Shown in pieces: positions 1-8,330 of a DNA stretch of 64,000 nt (positions are counted from its first letter, which is position 1; each line of letters opens with the position of its first letter). The notes beneath the pieces are model-generated. The model saw nothing but the letters and a program-made list of their open reading frames with translations. It did no database searches and was not told the origin of the DNA. This DNA comes from Mariniflexile fucanivorans (GTDB lineage Bacteria; Bacteroidota; Bacteroidia; Flavobacteriales; Flavobacteriaceae). The position numbers and the translations under genes were made by a program. The DNA is taken from positions 124,001 to 188,000 of the forward strand of contig NZ_SLUP01000007.1 in NCBI RefSeq assembly GCF_004341235.1. The letters run 5' to 3'.

Positions 1-2088
1 GACATTTGTAAACAAGGCACTAAAGAAGAAAGACAAAGAAATGGAGTACACTCTGTAGATACAGATATTGTTTCTGGTATTAATGCGTTTCAAGCTGGTT
101 ATATAGATAGAGAAAATGAAGTGATTGTTGGTTTGCAAACCGATGCATTATTGAAAAGATCTATGAAGCCTTTTGGAGGTTTTAAAGTAGTTGAAAAAGC
201 ATTATCTGAACATGGTTTAAAGCCAAACAACCAATTATCAGAATTATTTACCAAATATGTAAAATCACATAACGATGGTGTTTTTGATGCTTATACAGAT
301 GAAATTAGAAAATTCCGTTCGTTAGGGTTTTTAACAGGTTTGCCAGATAATTATGCCCGTGGAAGAATTATAGGAGATTATCGTAGAATTGCTTTATATG
401 GTGTTACCCGTTTAATCGAAGCAAAAAAACAAGATTTAGCAAATATAGCTGGACCTATGAGCGATAACGTTATCCGTTTACGCGAAGAAGTTTCAGAACA
501 AATTAAAGCTTTAAAAGAAATTGTAGGAATGGGTAAATCTTATGGTTTAGATTTATCTCGTCCTGCTGAAAATGCTCAAGAGGCAGTGCAATGGACTTAC
601 ATGTCGTATTTAGCAGCTGTAAAAGAACAAGATGGTGCAGCCATGTCTTTAGGAAATGTATCTTCATTTTTAGATATTTTTATTCAAAGAGATTTAGAAG
701 ACGGAATAATTACCGAAGTTGAAGCACAAGAATACATCGACCAATTCGTAATGAAGTTACGTATGGTGCGCCATTTAAGAATGGAAGCTTATGATGAAAT
801 TTTTGCAGGAGATCCTACTTGGGTAACGGAAGCTATTGGTGGTATGTTGGAAGATGGAAGAACGAAGGTTACTAAAACATCGTTCCGTTTCTTAAACACA
901 CTTTATAATTTAGGGGCATCACCAGAACCAAATATTACTATTTTATGGTCTGAAAACTTACCTCAAAATTTCAAAAATTATTGTGCAAAAGTTTCTATTG
1001 ATACGTCTTCGATTCAATTTGAAAATGATGATTTAATGCGTAGCAAAAGAGGATCTGATGATTACGGAATTGCTTGTTGTGTGTCATTCCAAGAATTAGG
1101 AAAATCAATTCAGTTCTTTGGTGCTCGTACTAATTTAGCTAAAACTTTATTGTTAGCATTGAATGGTGGTAGATGTGAATTTACGGGAACACAAATGATT
1201 GATGGCATTCCCGTGTACACAGATGAGTATTTAGATTTCGATAAAGTCATGGACAATTTTAGAATTGCAATGAAAGAAGTTGCTAGAGTATATAATGACT
1301 CAATGAATATCATTCACTACATGCACGATAAATATTATTATGAAAAAGCACAAATGGCTTTAATTGATACCAATCCAAGTATTAATATTGCTTACGGAAT
1401 TGCAGGTTTATCTATTGTAGCCGATTCATTATCAGCTATTAAACACGCCAAAGTAAAACCAATTAGAAATGAGGAAGGTTTAACTGTAGATTTTCAAATT
1501 GAAGGCGAATTTCCAAAATATGGTAATGATGACGATCGTGTAGACTTTTTAGCAAGTAATGCGGTGGCAGAATTCAATAACGAATTAAAAAAATTACCAG
1601 TTTATAAAGATGCCGAACCAACCATGTCTGTTTTAACCATTACATCAAACGTGTCTTACGGTAAAAAAACAGGAGCAACACCAGATGGTAGAGCACAAGG
1701 AGTTCCTTTTGCACCAGGTGCAAACCCTATGCACGGTCGCGATTGTAATGGCGCTATTGCTTCGTTAAATTCAGTTTCTAAAATTAATTACGACGATTCT
1801 AAAGATGGTATTTCTAATACCTTCTCAATCGTACCTAAATCATTAGGTTCCGATGAAGAAGAGCAAATTGAAAACCTAGCAACTACGCTAGATGGTTATT
1901 TTTCAAGAAATGCGCAACATTTAAATGTGAATGTATTAAATAAGGAGATGTTGTTGGACGCTATGGAAAATCCAGATGAATATCCACAATTAACGATTCG
2001 TGTTTCAGGTTACGCTGTAAATTTTGTTCGCTTAACAAAAGAGCAACAATTAGAGGTTATTACGCGTTCGTTCCACGAATCGATGTAA
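1..2088 (+). CDS. pflB: Formate C-acetyltransferase (pyruvate formate-lyase), 5'-truncated by window edge
   Basis: Glycyl-radical enzyme that converts pyruvate and CoA to acetyl-CoA and formate without oxygen. The reading frame is open from the first base, so the start lies outside the window; 695 residues are visible and roughly 50-60 are missing compared with the usual length of about 750. The paired active-site cysteines are seen in YGIACCVSF (codons at 1075-1080), and the glycyl-radical loop RVSGYAVNF lies near the C-terminus (Gly codon 2008-2010). An ATG at 586 is internal, and the GTG at 121 is also internal because homology continues upstream of it ([16 protein letters not shown]). It heads a module with its activase and a formate channel, pointing to mixed-acid fermentation in a facultative anaerobe. 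Very sure of the family. Confidence 0.96.
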   Translation, partial: DICKQGTKEERQRNGVHSVDTDIVSGINAFQAGYIDRENEVIVGLQTDALLKRSMKPFGGFKVVEKALSEHGLKPNNQLSELFTKYVKSHNDGVFDAYTDEIRKFRSLGFLTGLPDNYARGRIIGDYRRIALYGVTRLIEAKKQDLANIAGPMSDNVIRLREEVSEQIKALKEIVGMGKSYGLDLSRPAENAQEAVQWTYMSYLAAVKEQDGAAMSLGNVSSFLDIFIQRDLEDGIITEVEAQEYIDQFVMKLRMVRHLRMEAYDEIFAGDPTWVTEAIGGMLEDGRTKVTKTSFRFLNTLYNLGASPEPNITILWSENLPQNFKNYCAKVSIDTSSIQFENDDLMRSKRGSDDYGIACCVSFQELGKSIQFFGARTNLAKTLLLALNGGRCEFTGTQMIDGIPVYTDEYLDFDKVMDNFRIAMKEVARVYNDSMNIIHYMHDKYYYEKAQMALIDTNPSINIAYGIAGLSIVADSLSAIKHAKVKPIRNEEGLTVDFQIEGEFPKYGNDDDRVDFLASNAVAEFNNELKKLPVYKDAEPTMSVLTITSNVSYGKKTGATPDGRAQGVPFAPGANPMHGRDCNGAIASLNSVSKINYDDSKDGISNTFSIVPKSLGSDEEEQIENLATTLDGYFSRNAQHLNVNVLNKEMLLDAMENPDEYPQLTIRVSGYAVNFVRLTKEQQLEVITRSFHESM

Positions 2089-2101
2089 TATTCATATAAA
2101 A

Positions 2102-2135
2102 AGCATTGAAAGCGTATGAGTGCGCTTTCAATGCT
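2102..2135 (+). terminator. 13-bp perfect stem-loop between pflB and pflA
   Basis: The arms at 2102-2114 and 2123-2135 are perfectly complementary (AGCATTGAAAGCG and its reverse complement) around an 8-nt loop. No run of T follows, so it is more likely a stabiliser of the pflB 3' end or an attenuator that lowers pflA expression than a full terminator. That role is inferred. Confidence 0.7.
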
Positions 2136-2189
2136 CATTAAAAAACACTAAATAAGAAAATTATCAAAACAGAAGCAAACACATTAAGA

Positions 2190-2912
2190 GTGCATTCCAT
2201 AGAATCGTTTGGTACACATGACGGTCCAGGAATTCGTTGGGTAGTTTTTTTACAAGGTTGTAAACTTAAATGCCTGTATTGCCATAATCCTGATACCATT
2301 GAAACGTCTGGAGGAACAGAATATGATATTGAAGAATTGGTTCAAATGGCATTAAAAATGAAACCTTATTTTGGTAAAAAGGGAGGGGTTACGGTATCTG
2401 GTGGCGAACCATTGTTGCAAGCAAAAGAAATCATTCCTTTTTTTAAAAGATTGAAAGAAGAAGGTATTCATACTAATATCGATACTAACGGAAGAATTTT
2501 AAATAGTTTTTCAAAAGAACTTTTAGATGATTATGCCGATTTAGTAATGCTTGATATTAAGCACATGACAGAAGAAGGCTATTTAGCTCTAACGGGTGTA
2601 AGTTGTAAAGAAACCACTTTTAATTTCGCCGCATATAGAGAAGCGTCTGGTAAAGCCATGTGGCTGCGCTATGTTCTAATTCCGGGGATAACTAATCAGC
2701 CTGAATTATTACACGCCATGGGAAAATATTTCAAGGATTATCAAACTATTGAAAAAATTGAAATTCAGCCATATCATAAATTAGGCGTTCATAAATGGGA
2801 AGCTTTAGGTTGGGATTACCAATTAAAAGAGGCTCGTGAAAACACGCCCGAAGAATTAATAGCCGCATCAGATATTTTAAAAAATTACTTTAAAAAAGTA
2901 AAAATAAATTGA
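2190..2912 (+). CDS. pflA: Pyruvate formate-lyase activating enzyme (radical SAM)
   Basis: Installs the glycyl radical on PflB using S-adenosylmethionine and a [4Fe-4S] cluster. The radical-SAM triad CxxxCxxC is in GCKLKCLYCHNPDT near residues 24-31, preceded by the family hallmark SFGTHDGPGIR and followed by VTVSGGEPLLQ. Length (240 aa) is normal. No ATG is available: the frame is closed by a TAA at 2139-2141, and the first usual start codon is GTG at 2190, directly before HSIESFG. Homologues I remember begin about ten residues earlier, with sequence resembling the upstream codons (KTEANTLR), so a rare ATT at 2160 or ATC at 2163 is possible. Lies 101 bp after pflB and 34 bp before focA, so probably one transcript. 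Confidence 0.94.
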   Translation: MHSIESFGTHDGPGIRWVVFLQGCKLKCLYCHNPDTIETSGGTEYDIEELVQMALKMKPYFGKKGGVTVSGGEPLLQAKEIIPFFKRLKEEGIHTNIDTNGRILNSFSKELLDDYADLVMLDIKHMTEEGYLALTGVSCKETTFNFAAYREASGKAMWLRYVLIPGITNQPELLHAMGKYFKDYQTIEKIEIQPYHKLGVHKWEALGWDYQLKEARENTPEELIAASDILKNYFKKVKIN

Positions 2913-2946
2913 ATAATGATGTTGAAATCATCAAAAATAGTATGGA

Positions 2947-3729
2947 ATGAATAACCCTAAGGAAGTTATTGAAATAGTAAGTGTGCTAGCACAAAACAAA
3001 GGGTCTTACAAAATAAGTAAAACACTAATTCTTGCCTTTTTAGCGGGTGCTTATATAGCCTTTGGTGGTTTGCTAGCTATAGTTGTTGGAGGTGGTTCGC
3101 CCGTGTTGGCTGCCAATAATCCCGGAATAACTAAGTTTCTTTTTGGCGCCATGTTTCCTGTGGGGCTTGTTTTGGTTGTTATTGTGGGAGCTGAACTTTT
3201 TACAGGGAATAATGCTTATTTTATTCCTAACGTTTTAAGTAAAAAACAAAGAATAAGTGCTGTGCTTAAAAACTGGGGATTGGTCTATATCGGCAATTTT
3301 ATAGGAGCGCTTTTTATTGCTTTTTTTATTACGCATTTAACGCATATTGTTAGTGATACACCTTTTTCTGAATCGGTACGAAATATAGCGATGAGCAAAA
3401 CGAGCCATACGTTTTTAGTAACGTTCCTTAAAGGTATTGGTGCTAATTGGTTGGTGTGTTTAGCTGTTTGGCAAGGAATGGCGGCAAAAGATACCGTTGG
3501 TAAAATTTTTGCCATTTGGTTACCGGTTATGGCTTTTGTTACTTTAGGTTTTGAACACAGTATTGCGAATATGTATTTTATTCCATTGGCCATTTTTGAA
3601 GGAGCTCCAATTACATGGATGCATTTTTTTGAAAGCAACCTGGTACCTGCCACATTAGGTAACATTGTTGGTGGTGTTGTATTTGTTGGGATGCCGTATG
3701 GCTATTTGTTTGGCGATAAAAAGAAATAA
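2947..3729 (+). CDS. focA: Formate/nitrite transporter (FocA-like channel)
   Basis: Pentameric inner-membrane channel of the FNT family, here most likely exporting or re-importing formate made by the neighbouring PflB. The 260-aa protein has about six hydrophobic segments, starting with ISKTLILAFLAGAYIAFGGLL. The family motif GAELFTGNN lies near residue 80, and SNLVPATLGNIVGG near the C-terminus matches the last FNT half-helix region. The ATG at 2947 gives MNNPKEV; the ATG at 2942 is out of frame. Family assignment is firm. Specificity for formate rather than nitrite is inferred from the pfl context. Confidence 0.9.
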   Translation: MNNPKEVIEIVSVLAQNKGSYKISKTLILAFLAGAYIAFGGLLAIVVGGGSPVLAANNPGITKFLFGAMFPVGLVLVVIVGAELFTGNNAYFIPNVLSKKQRISAVLKNWGLVYIGNFIGALFIAFFITHLTHIVSDTPFSESVRNIAMSKTSHTFLVTFLKGIGANWLVCLAVWQGMAAKDTVGKIFAIWLPVMAFVTLGFEHSIANMYFIPLAIFEGAPITWMHFFESNLVPATLGNIVGGVVFVGMPYGYLFGDKKK

Positions 3730-4250
3730 TAAATATACTGTAATACACAGTTGAAAATGAAAAACGGGATTGTAATTTAGAGCATTTTCGAATTTTCAGA
3801 AAAGTATTTAAGTGCGTTAATAGTTTTTAAATTGATAAAACTATTTAGTGAAACGCATAAAGAAAGTGAAGTTGTTGAGAGGTAATAGCGACAGCTTCAT
3901 GAGTTAGATTATATTTGTATCCTTAAAAAATCCCGAAATCATGTATTTGAGATCGGGATTTTTGCATTTTATGTTTAAAAGAGGGTGTTTGTTTAGAAAA
4001 GAGTATTTTAAAAAATCGATTCTTTGAAGGCTACTACCGAACAAAATTAAATTATCTGGGTTTCTCGTCTTATCGAGTTCCAATGGCCCAATTAGCTTCT
4101 GCGTAAGCAGTGATAAAAGCAACTTTATAATTACTTGTGTTTTTTTCTAAAAAGTTTTTCTATTTAAAAAATAACTCTACTTTTAGTAAATTAATTTGTT
4201 GTTTTCAAAGCTCCCTTTAAATAAACAAATAGTAACCAAAAATATGAATT
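3730..4250. other. Intergenic region, no convincing gene
   Basis: About 520 bp between focA and the SWIM operon. It holds two hairpins: a 9-bp stem with one wobble (3867-3875 / 3891-3899) and the 11-bp hairpin listed separately. A 72-codon minus-strand frame lies here but has no family resemblance, no good start context and a skewed composition, so I do not call it. The 3' part is AT-rich and probably contains the promoter of the SWIM operon; no clean TAnnTTTG box was seen. Confidence 0.5.
3926..3963. terminator. Bidirectional hairpin terminator
   Basis: Arms 3926-3936 (AAAAATCCCGA) and 3953-3963 (TCGGGATTTTT) pair perfectly over 11 bp with a 16-nt loop, leaving A and T tracts on either side so that it can work in both directions. 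It lies some 200 bp after focA with no gene in between. Confidence 0.65.
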
Positions 4251-5585
4251 TTGCCATTTACTGAAGAACAAATAAAAACCATAGCACCTAATGATAACGC
4301 CTTTTCAGCAGGTAAAAAATTGTCGAGAGGCCATTGGGAAAATACAGGAAAAAGCAATCGTGGTATGTGGGGCAGCATAAAAGGTAGTGGTAAAAAACCA
4401 TACATGACCCAAATAGATTTAGGGTCTATCGCCTATAAATGTTCTTGCCCATCGCGACAATTTCCTTGCAAGCATGCATTGGGTTTGCTTTTAGCGGAAA
4501 GTGCTAATTTGGTAGATTTTTCAAATGCTACTGAGCCAGATTGGGTATTAGAATGGTTAGATAAACGTACGGAAAAAGTAACACCCAAAGCTCCTAAAAA
4601 AGAACTTACCGAAGACGAAAAAGAAAAAGCAGAGAAAAGTAAGAGTCGAACAGCTGCCAATCGCTTAGAAGGTGTTTTAGCTGGTGTGGCAGAATTAGAA
4701 CTTTGGCTAAAGGATTTACTGCGTATGGGCTTATTAGAATTACCTAACAAACCCTTTCGCGAATTCGCTCAAGTTGCAAAACGTATGGTTGATGCCAAAG
4801 CAAACGGGCTAGCAAATTCGGTAAATGCACTAGGGAATTTAAACTACCTAAATCCAAGTTGGCAAGATGAAGCCATGGCAATTATCGCAAAATTAAATCT
4901 CTTAATTCAAGCTTTAAAAGCTATAGATAAACAGACTGAAGATTGGCAAATAACCCTAAAAAATTTAGCAGGTTACAGTCAGTCTAGTAAAGAATTACTT
5001 GCCAATGAAGATGCCATAACAGTTACTGATAATTGGCTAGTGGTTGGGCAACAAGTTAAAGAAAACGATGATATTACCATACAGCGCAATTGGTTGGTAG
5101 GTATTAAAACGAACAAAAGAGCTTTAATCTTAAACTTTGCGACAAAGTTTAGCCCTTTAGAAATTTCCGTTGTTCCAGGGTCGATTATAGCTGCAGAACT
5201 GGCGTTTTTTCCTGCTGTTTTACCTAATAGAGCTATTATTAAATCGAATAGTGAATTACAAAAAGGATTAGAATATACTCCTGAATTTGTAGAAACATTA
5301 CAGCAAGCGCATCAATTAAAAGTCAGTAGTTTAAAATTAGACCCTTGGGCAAATGACCATCTTGTACTTTTAAAAAACAGCCGATTAATTTGCATGGACG
5401 AAGCTTGGTATGTTTTAGATAATACCAATGCAGTTGCACCCGTAATTTCAGAATTCTCGTTGGATAAATGTTTAAAATGGCTAGCAATAACTGGTAATGA
5501 TAAGGTGGATATGGCTTGCGTTATTCGAGATAAAGAAATCCTTCCGTTAGGCGTGTTTAATAATTTAAACTACACCATTATTTAG
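4251..5585 (+). CDS. SWIM zinc-finger protein, first gene of a MoxR/vWA operon
   Basis: Contains a SWIM zinc-binding motif CxCx6CxH (C64, C66, C73, H75 in KCSCPSRQFPCKHALG), a module thought to bind DNA or protein. A charged, Lys/Glu-rich linker follows (about residues 105-130), then a helical C-terminal part of unknown function. 444 aa. In frame there is only TTG at 4251 (or ATT at 4248) after a stop at 4245. The ATG at 4244 reads MNFAIY then stop, and removing one T from the AATTTTG run would give MNLPFTEEQ joined to this protein. So either the start is TTG, or a one-base insertion is present. Two bp separate it from the next gene. Family firm, function unknown. Confidence 0.85.
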   Translation: MPFTEEQIKTIAPNDNAFSAGKKLSRGHWENTGKSNRGMWGSIKGSGKKPYMTQIDLGSIAYKCSCPSRQFPCKHALGLLLAESANLVDFSNATEPDWVLEWLDKRTEKVTPKAPKKELTEDEKEKAEKSKSRTAANRLEGVLAGVAELELWLKDLLRMGLLELPNKPFREFAQVAKRMVDAKANGLANSVNALGNLNYLNPSWQDEAMAIIAKLNLLIQALKAIDKQTEDWQITLKNLAGYSQSSKELLANEDAITVTDNWLVVGQQVKENDDITIQRNWLVGIKTNKRALILNFATKFSPLEISVVPGSIIAAELAFFPAVLPNRAIIKSNSELQKGLEYTPEFVETLQQAHQLKVSSLKLDPWANDHLVLLKNSRLICMDEAWYVLDNTNAVAPVISEFSLDKCLKWLAITGNDKVDMACVIRDKEILPLGVFNNLNYTII

Positions 5586-5587
5586 TT

Positions 5588-7177
5588 ATGCAAAATCAGC
5601 TTAAAGAAATAGCGCTTTTAGGTACTACAAAAAAAGGTTTAGATGTGGAGCTACTAAAGCCAAGCGTAAAAGAAATTATCAGCAAAGCAACCTTCGAAGA
5701 TGTTGAACATAAACTGTTGAACACCTTATCTGCGGTACATTATTATATGGATGCAGGTACCATTTATCCCGTTTTAGATGAGGTGCCAGAAATGCCTATA
5801 ATTACCGATAGTGGTACTTACGCCCCTGTAAAAGCACAAGAAATATTTAGTTTGCTCAACACAATGGCGGCTTTTATTAGGCCACTTTTGTTGGATGATT
5901 TACTGAATGTCTTATTAGAAAAAAAATGGCTTGTTGCACCAGAAAACTGCTTGGGCTTATTGCAATTTGCAAATCAATATTCGGTTAAAGTAAAAGATAA
6001 AGTTTTACAAGTAATAGGCAATAAAGGCAGGTATATTGTTCTTTTCGATTCAAGTTTAAAATATACGGTAAGCACCAACATAAATACTGATGTTTGGGAA
6101 TATGGTACAACAAAAGAGCGAACAGAGTTTATTGAAAAATTAAGAAAAACAGATACCGAAAAAAGTATTGAATTCCTCCAAAATTCATGGAAATCGGAAA
6201 CTGTAGTTGTTAAAAGAAATTGGCTTCAAATAATTAGTAATACCTACAATTCTAAAAGCGATTTAGAATTTATTTCCGAGGTATATACTACAGGATTTAA
6301 GTTTAAAGAAAAAGAGCTAAAAACCAATGTAGAGTGTCGTAAAATTTTGGCGCAAATGTTATTGGGAGATCGATACAGCCAGTTGTTTAAAGAAACCACA
6401 ACGGTAATAGAAACTTTGTTTGTTACCGATAAAAAGAAAGGTTTTTTAGGGATGGGTTCTACCTTAAAAACAAGTTTAATGTTGCCTGCTGAAGATGCCG
6501 AAAATCCTTTTTGGAATGCAACACACTTAAGTAATGTTTATGGTTTTGATGCAGCTTATGATATCGCTATTTTTAAAAATAGTACGTTATATTATTTCAG
6601 CCTGTTTTTAACCTACATGCCAAGGACTTTTTGGACGCCCTTTTTTCAAGATTCTGTAGACGATTTTACAACTTATTTTTTAACTAATGATGCTTTTAAG
6701 GTGAAAAGAGCCAATACAAATTTGCCTATTTTCACTTTGCCTTTGGTAGAAAATACGATTCAGAATAAAGATGAAGTTTTAGCAAATAGTCTAGCAGGAA
6801 AATTAAAAGTTACAGAAGCATTGCGCATTTTGCCGCTTTTTAATCAAGCAGATTACGAAAAATTTATTCTAAAAAACAAACTTTTGGGTGATACTGAAGT
6901 TTTGGAATATCATCCTGAAAACAATACGGAATGGAATTTGAAATTTTGTGAAAGCCTAATCATTGAATTCAGTGACAATTGTGCAAAATATTATTACAAT
7001 CAATTTAATACTTGCGCCATGGTGTTGGCTAAAAAAGCACCTGTAGAAATTCTTAAAATATTGGAAAGTCAGTGTGAAAAAGTGAGTCATTCCAATAATT
7101 ATAATCAATGGAATACCCATTTTTACGAGCCCTTATCAACTTATTTAAAAATAAAAATCACCTTAAAAAACTTATAA
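5588..7177 (+). CDS. DUF5691-like helical repeat protein
   Basis: A 529-aa, mostly helical soluble protein without signal peptide or membrane segments. No catalytic motif is visible. By composition and by its fixed place between the SWIM and MoxR genes it corresponds to the DUF5691 proteins of SWIM/MoxR/vWA operons; this is judged from memory of such operons, not from a search. The start ATG lies 2 bp after the SWIM stop and the next gene starts 12 bp downstream, so translation is probably coupled. It may be a scaffold or target-recognition subunit of the AAA+/vWA machine (inference). Confidence 0.7.
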   Translation: MQNQLKEIALLGTTKKGLDVELLKPSVKEIISKATFEDVEHKLLNTLSAVHYYMDAGTIYPVLDEVPEMPIITDSGTYAPVKAQEIFSLLNTMAAFIRPLLLDDLLNVLLEKKWLVAPENCLGLLQFANQYSVKVKDKVLQVIGNKGRYIVLFDSSLKYTVSTNINTDVWEYGTTKERTEFIEKLRKTDTEKSIEFLQNSWKSETVVVKRNWLQIISNTYNSKSDLEFISEVYTTGFKFKEKELKTNVECRKILAQMLLGDRYSQLFKETTTVIETLFVTDKKKGFLGMGSTLKTSLMLPAEDAENPFWNATHLSNVYGFDAAYDIAIFKNSTLYYFSLFLTYMPRTFWTPFFQDSVDDFTTYFLTNDAFKVKRANTNLPIFTLPLVENTIQNKDEVLANSLAGKLKVTEALRILPLFNQADYEKFILKNKLLGDTEVLEYHPENNTEWNLKFCESLIIEFSDNCAKYYYNQFNTCAMVLAKKAPVEILKILESQCEKVSHSNNYNQWNTHFYEPLSTYLKIKITLKNL

Positions 7178-7189
7178 CTGCAAAATAAC

Positions 7190-8266
7190 ATGGAAACATT
7201 AAGACAAAGCGCCGCAGAACAATTTAGTGAAGAATTAGAAAACTTAAAAAAACAAGATTCTGGTAAGGTTCCAGCGGGTTGGCAAATGTCGCCACAGTCT
7301 GTTGTTACCTATTTAATGGGTGGAAAACTAAAAAATAATTTTGAGATTTCTCCCAAATATATTGGAGACCGCAGACTTATGGAAGTTGCTGTGGCTACAT
7401 TAACTACAGACCGTGCATTGTTGTTGTACGGCATACCTGGAACCGGAAAATCGTGGGTGTCCGAACATATTACAACGGCAGTAACAGGTGATGCATCTTT
7501 GTTAATTCAGGGTACTGCAGGTTTAGGAGAAGAAGCAATTCGCTACGGATGGAATTATGCCAAATTATTAGCTGAAGGTCCCACTGAAAGTGCGTTGGTT
7601 ATCACACCACTAATGCGTGCCATGAAAACAGGTGCTATTGCTCGTATTGAAGAATTAACCCGTATTTCTGCCGATGTACAAGATACTTTAATTACGGTTT
7701 TAAGTGAAAAAATAATGCCTATTCCAGAACTAAGTATGGAAGTGAGAGCTAATAAAGGTTTTAATGTCGTTGCTACAGCCAATAACAGAGATAAAGGTGT
7801 GAACGAATTGTCATCAGCTTTAAAAAGAAGATTTAATACCGTTATTTTACCAACTCCAAATACTGCGGCAGAAGAAATAAATATTGTAAAAACTAGAGTT
7901 GCCAGTAGTATAAAATCATTAGAGTTACCAGCTGAAGTACCTTCATTGAAAGAAATTGAACGTATCGTGCAAATTTTTAGAGAATTAAGACATGGTGTCA
8001 CCACAGATGGTAGAACCAAATTAAAATCACCTACAAGTACTGTAAGTACCGCAGAGGCAATTTCTGTTGTAAACAATGGCTTGTCGTTAGCAGCACATTT
8101 TGGTAATGGTGAATTAACGGCATACGATGTAGCCTCTAGTTTGGTAGGTGCCATTGTAAAAGACCCTGTACAAGATGCGGTGGTTTGGAAAGAATACCTA
8201 GAAACCGTGGTTAAAACACGAGAAGATTGGAAAGATATTTATAGAGCATGTAAGGAAATAGGATAG
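7190..8266 (+). CDS. MoxR-family AAA+ ATPase
   Basis: ATP-driven chaperone-like ATPase. Visible motifs: Walker A GIPGTGKS (residues 81-88), a Walker B region AIARIEELTR (about 149-158) in which the usual DE is IEE, a sensor-1 Asn in VVATANNRD (about 194-201), and arginine-finger residues in SSALKRRFN (about 208-216). 358 aa, within the usual MoxR range. MoxR ATPases act with vWA proteins to insert cofactors or remodel complexes, and a vWA gene closes this operon. Gap to the next gene is 64 bp. Family sure, client unknown. Confidence 0.9.
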   Translation: METLRQSAAEQFSEELENLKKQDSGKVPAGWQMSPQSVVTYLMGGKLKNNFEISPKYIGDRRLMEVAVATLTTDRALLLYGIPGTGKSWVSEHITTAVTGDASLLIQGTAGLGEEAIRYGWNYAKLLAEGPTESALVITPLMRAMKTGAIARIEELTRISADVQDTLITVLSEKIMPIPELSMEVRANKGFNVVATANNRDKGVNELSSALKRRFNTVILPTPNTAAEEINIVKTRVASSIKSLELPAEVPSLKEIERIVQIFRELRHGVTTDGRTKLKSPTSTVSTAEAISVVNNGLSLAAHFGNGELTAYDVASSLVGAIVKDPVQDAVVWKEYLETVVKTREDWKDIYRACKEIG

Positions 8267-8330
8267 ATTTAGGAGACAGAAGAAAAACTTCTTAACTGAA
8301 ACCAAAAATCAACAGAAAAAAGTAAAATTT

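Noticed and set aside
3904-4122. 72-codon minus-strand frame between focA and the SWIM operon
   Set aside because: It overlaps a hairpin terminator, has no recognisable domain and no promoter or start context; probably chance.
7555-8154. A 199-codon minus-strand open frame opposite the MoxR gene
   Set aside because: It lies entirely within a gene with clear AAA+ motifs, has no family resemblance and reflects codon bias of the sense strand. Similar antisense frames (3285-3665, 16530-16946, 23463-23675, 57800-58252 and others) were rejected for the same reason.
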